From Bryobacteraceae bacterium (lineage in GTDB: Bacteria > Acidobacteriota > Terriglobia > Bryobacterales > Bryobacteraceae): 55,782 nucleotides of DNA. Shown in pieces: positions 39,273-47,548 of this stretch. Position 1 is the stretch's first letter; each line of letters begins with the position of its first letter. A program made the translations under genes and the position numbers. The notes below the pieces were generated by a model. That model was not told the origin of the DNA and ran no database searches. It was given only the letters and a program-made list of their open reading frames with translations. Where the stretch lies: positions 1-55,782 of the forward strand of contig JABAQT010000084.1 in assembly GCA_019187195.1 (NCBI GenBank). The letters are read 5' to 3'.

Positions 39273-41189
39273 TCAAGCGCCTTTCCCGTTCAGAAACGCC
39301 GCCAGCGCGAGAGTTGGGAAAGAGTTCCGGTACAGGTGGTACATCAGGTAAAAAACGCGCGGAAAGCCCGTACCCGTCGACAGCTCCTCGTCCCAGGTGC
39401 CGTCCGCCTTCTGCGTCTCGATCAGATATTCAATCCCCTTCCGCACGCTTTGGCTGTTCACGTCCCCGCTGGCGATCAACCCCGTCACTGCCCATGCCGT
39501 CTGCGATGGCGTGCTCGGAGCCGGCGTGAACGTGTCGTTGTCGTAGCTTGCGCAGCTTTCTCCCCATCCTCCATCGGCGTTTTGAATCGAACGGAGCCAC
39601 TCGCCGGCGCGCAGGATGTGCGCTTCCCGGTCGCTCTCTCCCGCCGCTCTCAGTCCGCGCAGCGCCAGGAACGTGCCGTAAATGTAATCCACGCCCCATC
39701 GCCCGTACCAGCTTCCATCGGCTTCCTGAGTGCGGCGCAGGTATTCCACTCCCCGGCGGATCGCCGCATCCGACCGCGGCACCCCGTGTTCAATCAATGC
39801 CTCGACCACCCTTCCCGTAATGTCCGGGCACGTCGGATCAAGCATCGCGTTGTGGTCCGCGAACGGAACGTCGGCCAGCACCCGCCAGTTGTTATCGGCA
39901 TCGAAGGCCGCCCATCCGCCATCCTTCGACTGCATCGCCAACAGCCACTTCACCGCCCGGTCGATTACCGTCTGCTGCCGCGGAATGCTCGCACCCCGCG
40001 CGTGCTTCAGCGCCAGTAGCACCATCGCCGTGTCGTCTATGTCCGGGTAGAATTCGTTGGCGAACTCGAAATACCACCCCGAGGGCTCGACATTCGGCCG
40101 CTTTACGCACCAGTCGCCCGGAAGCCGCACTTCTTTATCGAGCAGCCAGTCCGCCGTTTTCTTCAAGCTATCCGCCGGAGCCATCTGCGTCTCGCCCACG
40201 GCGAATGCCGCAATCGCTGTATCCCACACCGGTGAAAAACAGGGCTGGAAGAAGAAGCCGCGCTCATCATCCACCATCAGGTTGTCAAACTGCCGTTGCG
40301 CTTCCAAATGGTCGGGATGATCCCGCGGAACCCCCAATACGTCGAGCGCCATGATCAGGTACATCATCGGCGGGTAGATCGCCGCCAGTCCGTGCGAGTG
40401 ATGTGTCCGCTCCAGGGACCAGGCGATTGCCTTCTCCATGGCTTTTCGCCGCAACTTCTTCGATCCGTGCTTCTCCCACAGCTTGAGCAGCCTGTCCACG
40501 GCCAGAAACACGTTCTTCCCGCTCCACAATCGCGGCGGACGCGCAAAGGCGAAACTTACCCCGGGCGCATGGATCTCATCGAGGTGAAAACCTTCGGGCG
40601 CCGGCCGCATGGGATTCGCCGCGTGGACGATCGACAACGGGATCACGATGGCCCGCGTCCACGAACTCATCTCATAGACCAGGTTGCCAAGAAGCATGAT
40701 CTCCGGCGGGATCGACGGAACATGCTCTCGCGGATACAAACCGAACAGCGACAGGTTGATCTTCACGTAGCTGTTCACCCGCTGCAATCCGCCGAGAGCC
40801 AGAATCCTTTCCCGCAACCGCTTCATCCGCGGATCATCAACCGGAACCCCCGCCACCTTCAAGGCGAAATACGCCTTCACGCTCGCGCTGATCTCCGACG
40901 GGCCGTGCGCGTAAATGTGGAAGCCCCCATCGGGCAACTGCCTCCGCAGAATGCTCTTCACGGCTTTGTCGATCAGCGGGCGGGTCGGAGGATTCCACTC
41001 CCTGCCCCGCGGAGGATACATCCACAGTTGCAATAGAATGTAATCCGACTCGAGCGTCGAATCCGCCGTCAGTTCCGCCCACCAGTAGCCATCGGCATGG
41101 CGCATTCCAAGCAATGCGCCCACCGCCCGTCTGGCGGATTGAGCGCTTTGCACCAGTAATTCGTCAGCGATTTGAAGGCTTGGAGTCAT
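39273..41189 (-). CDS. shc: squalene-hopene cyclase
   Basis: A 638-residue squalene-hopene cyclase, a monotopic membrane enzyme that converts squalene to hopene and hopanol. The catalytic protonating motif DxDD is D383-I-D385-D386 (YPDIDDTAMV). Several QW repeats are visible, such as QLPDGGFHIY, QSKDGGWAAFD, QEADGSWYGRW, QNADGGWGES and QKADGTWDEE. GVDYIYGTFLALRGL is another family motif. Length matches the usual 630-650. The ATG overlaps the ispH stop by 4 bp, coupling it to the last step of isoprenoid precursor synthesis. Confidence 0.97.
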   Translation of the reverse strand: MTPSLQIADELLVQSAQSARRAVGALLGMRHADGYWWAELTADSTLESDYILLQLWMYPPRGREWNPPTRPLIDKAVKSILRRQLPDGGFHIYAHGPSEISASVKAYFALKVAGVPVDDPRMKRLRERILALGGLQRVNSYVKINLSLFGLYPREHVPSIPPEIMLLGNLVYEMSSWTRAIVIPLSIVHAANPMRPAPEGFHLDEIHAPGVSFAFARPPRLWSGKNVFLAVDRLLKLWEKHGSKKLRRKAMEKAIAWSLERTHHSHGLAAIYPPMMYLIMALDVLGVPRDHPDHLEAQRQFDNLMVDDERGFFFQPCFSPVWDTAIAAFAVGETQMAPADSLKKTADWLLDKEVRLPGDWCVKRPNVEPSGWYFEFANEFYPDIDDTAMVLLALKHARGASIPRQQTVIDRAVKWLLAMQSKDGGWAAFDADNNWRVLADVPFADHNAMLDPTCPDITGRVVEALIEHGVPRSDAAIRRGVEYLRRTQEADGSWYGRWGVDYIYGTFLALRGLRAAGESDREAHILRAGEWLRSIQNADGGWGESCASYDNDTFTPAPSTPSQTAWAVTGLIASGDVNSQSVRKGIEYLIETQKADGTWDEELSTGTGFPRVFYLMYHLYRNSFPTLALAAFLNGKGA

Positions 41190-42181
41190 AGCGAAATGGT
41201 GGTCAGACGCCGCGCGTGGGGAACCAGATCACCGGGCAGGGAGAAGCGCACGTCTTCCTCCTTGATTTCCACCTCTTCCACTGGCCCGAACCCGTGATGC
41301 CGCTTCAGCGAATCAATGAGATCCCGAACCAGGTTCTCGGGCGCCGACGCCCCCGCCGTAACCGCGATCACGTTCACATCCTGCAACCACGACGGGGACA
41401 CTTCGTCATAATCATCCACCAAATAGGCGGGAACCCCCGAATTGCGGCATACCTCCACCAGCCGCCGCGAGTTGGAGCTGTTTTGCGAACCGACCACCAG
41501 CAGCGCATCGCAACTCGGCGCGACCGCTTTCACTGCCATCTGCCGGTTTTCCGTCGCATAACAGATGTCCTGCGCCGGCGGCCCTTGAATTTGCGGATAC
41601 CTGGTTTTCAATTTATGAATAATTCCCCGTGTTTCATCCAGACTGAGCGTTGTCTGCGTCAGATAGCAGACGTGCGAGGGGTCCTTGACCTCGATCCTGT
41701 CCACGTCCTCTTCCGTTTCCACAAGTATCGTGGATTCGGGAGCTTCCCCTAGAGTTCCAATCACCTCGTCGTGGTCCTTATGCCCGATAAGGATAATTGT
41801 GTAGCCCTTCTTTGCGAAGCGCCGCGCTTCGAGATGCACCTTCGTCACCAGGGGGCAGGTAGCGTCAATTACTTTAAGACTCCGTTCCTCGGCCTCCTTA
41901 CGGACCGCCGGAGAGATGCCGTGCGCGCTGAAGATCACCCTTCGCCCTTCCGGAACCTCCGAGAGTTCCTCCACGAAGATCGCTCCGGCGCTCCGCAACT
42001 GATCAACCACGTGCCGGTTGTGCACAATCTCCTTCCGTACGTAGATCGGTGCGCCGTATACCTCCAGGGCGATCTTCACCACATCGATCGCCCGAACCAC
42101 GCCCGCGCAAAACCCACGCGGTGTAAGTAGTAGGATTTTCTTACCGGTGCTAGCCTCACTGGCCCCGTTCAAAGAAGGCAT
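41186..42181 (-). CDS. ispH: 4-hydroxy-3-methylbut-2-enyl diphosphate reductase
   Basis: A 331-residue IspH (LytB), the iron-sulfur enzyme that makes IPP and DMAPP at the end of the MEP pathway. The cluster cysteines are C25 (PRGFCAGV), C109 (DATCPLV) and C207 (DICYAT). HGISPAVR, the acid Glu/Thr region (LTQTTLSLDET) and VVGSQNSSNSRRL are conserved. It is the first gene of the hopanoid operon. TGCTATAAT, an extended -10, lies only 10 nt before the ATG and there is no Shine-Dalgarno, so the message may be leaderless. No internal Met precedes C25, so this start is well fixed. Confidence 0.96.
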   Translation of the reverse strand: MPSLNGASEASTGKKILLLTPRGFCAGVVRAIDVVKIALEVYGAPIYVRKEIVHNRHVVDQLRSAGAIFVEELSEVPEGRRVIFSAHGISPAVRKEAEERSLKVIDATCPLVTKVHLEARRFAKKGYTIILIGHKDHDEVIGTLGEAPESTILVETEEDVDRIEVKDPSHVCYLTQTTLSLDETRGIIHKLKTRYPQIQGPPAQDICYATENRQMAVKAVAPSCDALLVVGSQNSSNSRRLVEVCRNSGVPAYLVDDYDEVSPSWLQDVNVIAVTAGASAPENLVRDLIDSLKRHHGFGPVEEVEIKEEDVRFSLPGDLVPHARRLTTISL

Positions 42182-42191
42182 ATATCCGGTT

Positions 42192-42200
42192 ATTATAGCA
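42192..42200 (-). promoter_or_regulatory. extended -10 promoter of the hopanoid operon
   Basis: The minus strand reads TGC-TATAAT, a perfect extended -10. Transcription would begin near 42185, about 4 nt before the ATG of ispH at 42181. No -35 hexamer is evident, as is usual for extended -10 promoters. Confidence 0.55.
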
Positions 42201-42287
42201 ACCCGTCAGACGGAGCCGGCATACTGGCGGCAAGGGAATCCGCCGGACATGCGCACGGGTTGGGAATTCGCGTAAGCTGAAGTCGTT

Positions 42288-43193
42288 ATGCCCGCAATCA
42301 CCCGCCGCGCGCTCCTCGCTTCCCCTGCTTTATCGCTCGCCGATTCTCGAAAAATCCGCCTCGGCGGTCCCATCTTTCTTAAGACTACCGATCCCGCGCT
42401 GCTCGCGCGCGAACACCGCCGGCTGGGCTACAGCGCCGCCTATTGTCCTTCCGCCACTCCCGGCGACTCCACCCACCTGCGCGCAATCCGTGAAGCGTTC
42501 GCCAGGGAGAACGTCGTCATCGCCGAAGTCGGCGCATGGCGTAATATGCTCGATCCCGATCCCGTCAAGCGAAAGGAAAACCTCGCCTACGTCACCGAAC
42601 GCCTCGCCCTCGCCGATGAGGCCGGCGCCCGCTGCTGCGTCGACATCGCCGGCTCCTACCACCCCACTGTCTGGTACGGTCCCCATCCCGGCAATCTATC
42701 CCGCGAATTCTTCGATGCCACCGTCGAGAATTGCCGCAAGGTCATCGACGCCATTCGCCCTACCCATACTGTCTTCACCATCGAGATGATGGGCTGGAGT
42801 CTCCCCGACGGTCCCGACTCCTATTTGCGCCTCATCCAGGCCGTCGACCGCAAGGCGTTCGGAGTTCACATGGACGTCTGTAATGGCGTCAACAGCCCCA
42901 CCCGCTTCTACCGCAACGCGGACTTCATCCGCGAATGTTTCCAGAAACTCGGCCGGTGGATAGCCTCCTGCCACGCCAAGGACCTCGCCTGGATCCCCGA
43001 AATGAATGTCCACTTTGTCGAAGTCGTCCCCGGCCGCGGGCAGATCGATTACACCACCTACCTCCGTGAACTCGCAAGACTTCCCGTCGATGCTCCCCTC
43101 ATGCTCGAGCATCTCAAAACGCCGGCGGAATACGACGAAGGCCGGGAGTACATCCGCGGGACCGGCGCGCAAGCCGGCATCCAGTTCGCCTGA
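42288..43193 (+). CDS. sugar phosphate isomerase/epimerase-like TIM barrel, exported type
   Basis: A 301-residue xylose-isomerase-like TIM-barrel protein. The N-terminus MPAITRRALLASPALSLA has a TRRALL twin-arginine-like motif. Barrel motifs: VVIAEVGAWRNML, CCVDIAGSYHPTVWYGPHP, VFTIEMMGWSLP (metal Glu), GVHMDVCNGVNSP (Asp/His), ASCHAKDLAWIP and PLMLEHLKTPAEY (Glu). The HMD, HAKD and EHL positions match the metal site of the family. It is divergent from ispH (106 bp) and 33 bp upstream of a second such enzyme. Isomerisation or 3-keto-glycoside processing is possible; the substrate is unknown. Confidence 0.83.
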   Translation: MPAITRRALLASPALSLADSRKIRLGGPIFLKTTDPALLAREHRRLGYSAAYCPSATPGDSTHLRAIREAFARENVVIAEVGAWRNMLDPDPVKRKENLAYVTERLALADEAGARCCVDIAGSYHPTVWYGPHPGNLSREFFDATVENCRKVIDAIRPTHTVFTIEMMGWSLPDGPDSYLRLIQAVDRKAFGVHMDVCNGVNSPTRFYRNADFIRECFQKLGRWIASCHAKDLAWIPEMNVHFVEVVPGRGQIDYTTYLRELARLPVDAPLMLEHLKTPAEYDEGREYIRGTGAQAGIQFA

Positions 43194-43226
43194 ACTCCTT
43201 GCCGCCGGGAGGTACAATCCTTGGAT

Positions 43227-44141
43227 GTGACTCCTATCTCCCGCCGCCGTTTTCTCGAGACGCCCGCCGCCCTCGCGTTGGCTTCCCGGCTCTCCGCCCT
43301 CCCCCTCGGCAAGATCAAACTCGGCGTCACCACCGACGAAATCGACGAAGACCCCGCCACCGCCGCCGATTTCCTGCGCGAGTTTCACCTACAATGGGCC
43401 GAAGTCCGCAACCTCTGGAGCAAGTACAACACTGTCCAACCTCTCGACAGGATCCGCGAAGCGAAAGCTATCTTCGACGCCCGCCGGATACGGGTCTCTG
43501 TCCTCGGCACCGGTTTCTTCAAGATTCCCCTGCCTCCCGATACGCCCCAGGGCAGCGCGCTGCTCGACAACCAGTGGGCGCTGCTCGAAGCCGCCTTCGA
43601 GCGCGCCAGAGTCTTCGGGACGGACAGGATCCGCGTCTTCGCGTTCACATACAACAAGGGAGAAACGCCCGAAAAGGCACACTACGGCCGCATTTATGAA
43701 CTTGTCCGCGAGGCAGCCTCGCGCGCCAAGGCGCGCGGCTTCCGGCTCGCCCTCGAGAACGTCGGCGGCAGCTACGTCTCCACCGGAGCCGAAGCCGCCC
43801 GACTTCTGAAAGCCGTCCCCAACGACAACCTCGGCCTTACCTGGGACCCCAACAACGCCGGACTTTCCGGGGAACACGCCTTTCCGGACGGCTACCGGAA
43901 ACTCGATCCCGCGCGCATCTTTCATGTCCATCTCCGCGACTACCGCTTCGTCGACGGCAAAGGCGAATGGTGCGCCGTCGGCGACGGTGAGATGGACAAT
44001 CTCGGCCAGATCCGGGCGCTGCTCAAAGCCGGCTACAGGGAGTCCTTCACCCTCGAAACCCATTACCGCAGCCCCAAGGGAAAAGCCTTCGCCAGCCGCA
44101 CCTCCCTGAACGCCCTCCTGAAGGTGATCGACAAAGTATAA
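43227..44141 (+). CDS. sugar phosphate isomerase/epimerase-like TIM barrel, exported type
   Basis: A 304-residue TIM-barrel isomerase-like protein with an RR leader (TPISRRRFLETPAALALA). Motifs: WAEVRNLWSKYN, RIRVFAFTYNKGE, LALENVGGSYVS (metal Glu), LGLTWDPNNAGLSG (Asp), FHVHLRDYRF (His) and FTLETHYRSPKG (Glu). GTG 43227 is preferred because TACAAT (43213-43218) lies 8 nt upstream, a leaderless layout seen elsewhere in the window. TTG 43221, with GGGAGGT 7 nt before it, is the alternative and adds two residues. The downstream gene is convergent, 20 bp away. Confidence 0.83.
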   Translation: MTPISRRRFLETPAALALASRLSALPLGKIKLGVTTDEIDEDPATAADFLREFHLQWAEVRNLWSKYNTVQPLDRIREAKAIFDARRIRVSVLGTGFFKIPLPPDTPQGSALLDNQWALLEAAFERARVFGTDRIRVFAFTYNKGETPEKAHYGRIYELVREAASRAKARGFRLALENVGGSYVSTGAEAARLLKAVPNDNLGLTWDPNNAGLSGEHAFPDGYRKLDPARIFHVHLRDYRFVDGKGEWCAVGDGEMDNLGQIRALLKAGYRESFTLETHYRSPKGKAFASRTSLNALLKVIDKV

Positions 44142-44161
44142 CGAAGCCGCGTCCAGGCGAA

Positions 44162-46069
44162 TTATGGCTGCCGGAAGCCAACGGCCGTCAGAATCATGCC
44201 CAGTTCCCGCTGGTCGCCGGGAACCCTTAGTAGACGGTCCACTTCGATCGCCACCGTCGCTGTCTCGCCGTTCCCCTTCACCGGGGGGGTCTCCATGCGC
44301 TGCTTTCCGGCGGCCGAAAATGTGCGCGACGCGAGCGTCACTCCATCCACCGCCACCGACAATGTGCGGCCCACGGCCTGATCAGGCACGTACAACTCCA
44401 CCTGCAAGGGAAGCGCGGCGGGCGGGCTCTTCAAGAGCAGCACGGCGCGCTTGCCCATCCACCGATAGCTCCCCTGCTCGAGTTGGTTCACTCCGCTGAC
44501 AATCTGTTGATCCGCTTGCGGAGCGTTCATGGGCAGGAAACTCAACTCGGGCTTTCGCTCGACCACCGTCTCGAGGCGCACGACATCGATGGGTTTGCTG
44601 CTCACATCGAAGGCCCGCAGTCCCATTGCCGCCGCGCTGTACCCCGACCGCGCGTTCAGTCCGATGAGCCGCAGCGGCAACCGTGAGGTCACCGGGACTT
44701 GCGCGATGGGAATCAGCGCGGCTCCGCCCGTCGTGAAGGGGATCGCCGTCAGTTGGCTGCTGAGCACCACATCTCCCGGCCTCAGCGCCTGCCCGCGCTC
44801 GAGGGGGATGGCTCCCGCTGATTCCGCGTAGTAGCGCAGTCCTAACTCCCCGTTCACCCATACCCGCTTGTCTTTCCAATCCCCCTCGTAACGTCGTACC
44901 ACCTGGCGGTAGCCGTCCCAATGGTCGTAATTCACCGTGGCAAGCGCCAGTCCGACCACCAGTTGCGCGCCCAGACTCAACCACAGCCACAGGCGCCGCG
45001 CGGAAAACCGCCGCGCCGCCAGGAAAGCCACGGGCAGGGCGAGCGGCAGCAGGTAGCGCGCCGACCCGGCAAAGAACAGCGCCAGCGACCCCGCGAAGAA
45101 CAGCAGCACCCATTGCGCGAGCCAGTCCCGCCACTCGCGCGCGCACATCGCGATCACCGCCAATCCGGCCACAAGCGGCACGGCCATCAGCGCTCCCCAG
45201 CCGAACAACACGCCACCGGCCGCCACCGCCGCCAGAAAGACCGCCGGGCCGAGCGCGAGCAGTGGAAACACCACCCACCCGAGATGCACCGTCAGCGCCA
45301 CCGCGTTCCGTCCCTTGTTGGCCAGCGTCTGCAACCCGTACTTGGTGAAATACCCGGCCAGCACTTGTGCCGGCAGCGTATCCGAAGTCACCTTCTCGAA
45401 CAGCTCCCAACCCGCCAGCGCCAGCGGAACCACCAGAACCGCAGCCCACGCCGCGCGCCAATCCCTGCCCCTCCGCCATAAGTACAGCCCAAGCAGTGGG
45501 GTGAGCAGCACCGATTGGAAGGCGGCCATCGCGGCGAAGGGCATCACCGCCACCGAGGCGGCGAGCCATCTGGCCGACCGCTCCTCCACGGCCTTTACAA
45601 ACAGCGCGATCGCCGCCAGCCAGAAGGCCAGAAAGGGCAGGTCGCTCTCGAGGGAGTTTCCGTTCACGACAAACGCCGGCGAGGCGAGAAACAGCAGAGT
45701 AGCGAGCAGAGGCAACGGCGTGAAACGCCGCGCCAGCGAAAGCGCCGCCAGCCCCGCAATCAGCGAAAACAGGATATAGGCCGCGTGAAACGGAACTTCG
45801 CGGATGTCCTTGCCAGCCGCCAGCAGCGCGGCGAGAAACCAGGCGTTGAGAGGAGGGTGCGGGTGCCCCTGCATGGTCACCCTGGCGCCCTGGAAAACAA
45901 ACCACACATGCTGCGGATGGAGCGGATTGATCTGCGCGTATTGCGCCGCGTTCAGATAGTTGACATCGTCGCCCTGAATCGCCTGGTCGAGGAACGGCAC
46001 GCGCAGCAGCAGAACGAACAGGACCACCGCCAGCGCGTCGCGCACGGCTTCAATCCGCCGGGCCGGCAT
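44162..46069 (-). CDS. GT39-like integral membrane glycosyltransferase
   Basis: A 635-residue membrane protein. About 11-12 hydrophobic helices occupy residues 15-420, and a soluble C-terminal domain of about 200 residues follows. The first periplasmic loop has IQGDDVNYLNAAQYA, with the DD pair at the place of the catalytic Asp in GT-C enzymes such as ArnT and protein O-mannosyltransferases, and HPHPPLNAWFLA is a classic GT39 motif. Such enzymes transfer a sugar from a polyprenyl-phosphate donor. ATG 46069 is selected (GGAAG 7-8 nt upstream); it overlaps gcvPB by 20 bp. The acceptor is not predictable. It lies at the end of the glycine cleavage operon with no obvious functional link. Confidence 0.8.
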   Translation of the reverse strand: MPARRIEAVRDALAVVLFVLLLRVPFLDQAIQGDDVNYLNAAQYAQINPLHPQHVWFVFQGARVTMQGHPHPPLNAWFLAALLAAGKDIREVPFHAAYILFSLIAGLAALSLARRFTPLPLLATLLFLASPAFVVNGNSLESDLPFLAFWLAAIALFVKAVEERSARWLAASVAVMPFAAMAAFQSVLLTPLLGLYLWRRGRDWRAAWAAVLVVPLALAGWELFEKVTSDTLPAQVLAGYFTKYGLQTLANKGRNAVALTVHLGWVVFPLLALGPAVFLAAVAAGGVLFGWGALMAVPLVAGLAVIAMCAREWRDWLAQWVLLFFAGSLALFFAGSARYLLPLALPVAFLAARRFSARRLWLWLSLGAQLVVGLALATVNYDHWDGYRQVVRRYEGDWKDKRVWVNGELGLRYYAESAGAIPLERGQALRPGDVVLSSQLTAIPFTTGGAALIPIAQVPVTSRLPLRLIGLNARSGYSAAAMGLRAFDVSSKPIDVVRLETVVERKPELSFLPMNAPQADQQIVSGVNQLEQGSYRWMGKRAVLLLKSPPAALPLQVELYVPDQAVGRTLSVAVDGVTLASRTFSAAGKQRMETPPVKGNGETATVAIEVDRLLRVPGDQRELGMILTAVGFRQP

Positions 46070-47546
46070 CCTCGCGCTTCCAGCGAAGAACCGGCTTGCG
46101 CGCCGCGGCCACTTCGTCCACGCGCGAAGTGCGCGTATCATAAGGAGCCTTTAACACGAACAGCGGATCGTTTTCCACTTCCTTCGCGATGTTCACCATG
46201 GCTTCGATGAACTGATCGAGTTCCTGCTTGCCCTCGGTCTCGGTGGGCTCGATCATCAGCGCGCCGCGCACGATGAGGGGAAACGCCACGGTGTAGGGAT
46301 GGAACCCGTAGTCGATGAGGCGCTTGGCGATATCCATGGTGCGCACACCCCGCTTCGCCTGACGGTCGTCGCTGAAGACACACTCGTGCATGCTGGGGTT
46401 CTGATATGGCAGGTCGTAGTAGGGTTCGAGGCCCTTGCGGATGTAGTTGGCGTTCAACAACGCGTCGAGCGTCGCCTGGCGCAATCCCGGCCCGCCGTGC
46501 GCCATGATGTAGGCGAGCGCCCGCACCAGGACCCCGAAGTTTCCGTAGAATGCCCGCACTTTACCGATCGATTGGGGCCTGTTCCAGTTCCAGTTCCACC
46601 GGCCGTCGAGACGCGTCAAACGCGGCGCCGGCAGGAACGGTTCGAGGTGGCTTTTCACCGCCACCGCGCCCGCGCCCGGACCGCCTCCGCCGTGCGGCGT
46701 CGAGAAAGTCTTGTGAAGGTTGAGGTGCATCACGTCGACGCCGAAATCCCCGGGGCGGGTAATGCCCACGAGGGCGTTCATGTTGGCCCCGTCCATGTAC
46801 ACGAGCGCGCCGCGGGAGTGCATCAGCGCGGTCACTTTCGCGATCTCCTCCTCGAACACTCCGAGGGTGTTCGGATTGGTGACCATCAACGCCGCGATAT
46901 CCTCGTCCACCATCCGCGACAGAGCCTCGAGGTCGATTACGCCCTTGTCATTCGACTTCAGGTTGGCCACGCCATAGCCCGCGATGGCGGCCGTCGCCGG
47001 GTTGGTTCCGTGAGCCGAATCAGGAATGATGATTTTCCTGCGCGGGTTGCCGCGCGATTCGAGCATGGCCCGAATCATCAGCACTCCCGTCAGTTCGCCG
47101 TGCGCGCCCGCCGCCGGTTCGAGCGTCACCGCATCCATTCCGGTGATTTCCGCCAGCGCGGCTTCGAGTTGCGCCATCACCTCCATGGCTCCCTGCGCCA
47201 CTTCCGGAGGCTGATAAGGGTGCGCCCAGGCCAGGCCTTCGGTGCGCGCCACCAATTCGTTGACGCGCGGATTGTACTTCATGGTGCAGGAGCCGAGGGG
47301 AAACAAGCCGAGATCGATGCCGTAGTTCCAGGTGGACAGGCGCGAGAAGTGGCGAATCACTTCCACTTCGCTCACTTCGGGAAAATCCTCGATCTCCCGC
47401 CGCGTATTTTCCGCTCCCAGAGCGGCGGCGGGGTCCACCGCGGGCACGTCCAAATCCGGCAACTGGTAGCCCTTCTTGCCGGGCGAGCTCCTCTCAAACA
47501 GAAGAGACTCGTTTTGATTGATGTGGCTTCGTACTTTTCCGGGCAT
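46050..47546 (-). CDS. gcvPB: glycine dehydrogenase (decarboxylating) subunit 2
   Basis: A 498-residue C-terminal half of the split P-protein. It carries the PLP lysine K279 in MHLNLHKTFSTPHGGGGPG. STWNYGIDLGLFPLGSCTMKYNP, cited for location at residues about 71-93, and EPAAGAHGELTG are family hallmarks. With GcvPA it decarboxylates glycine and passes the aminomethyl group to lipoyl-GcvH. ATG 47546 is 2 bp after the gcvPA stop; an upstream in-frame start would lie inside gcvPA. The gene runs 20 bp into the start of the GT39 gene. Confidence 0.96.
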   Translation of the reverse strand: MPGKVRSHINQNESLLFERSSPGKKGYQLPDLDVPAVDPAAALGAENTRREIEDFPEVSEVEVIRHFSRLSTWNYGIDLGLFPLGSCTMKYNPRVNELVARTEGLAWAHPYQPPEVAQGAMEVMAQLEAALAEITGMDAVTLEPAAGAHGELTGVLMIRAMLESRGNPRRKIIIPDSAHGTNPATAAIAGYGVANLKSNDKGVIDLEALSRMVDEDIAALMVTNPNTLGVFEEEIAKVTALMHSRGALVYMDGANMNALVGITRPGDFGVDVMHLNLHKTFSTPHGGGGPGAGAVAVKSHLEPFLPAPRLTRLDGRWNWNWNRPQSIGKVRAFYGNFGVLVRALAYIMAHGGPGLRQATLDALLNANYIRKGLEPYYDLPYQNPSMHECVFSDDRQAKRGVRTMDIAKRLIDYGFHPYTVAFPLIVRGALMIEPTETEGKQELDQFIEAMVNIAKEVENDPLFVLKAPYDTRTSRVDEVAAARKPVLRWKREDAGPAD

Positions 47547-47548
47547 GT

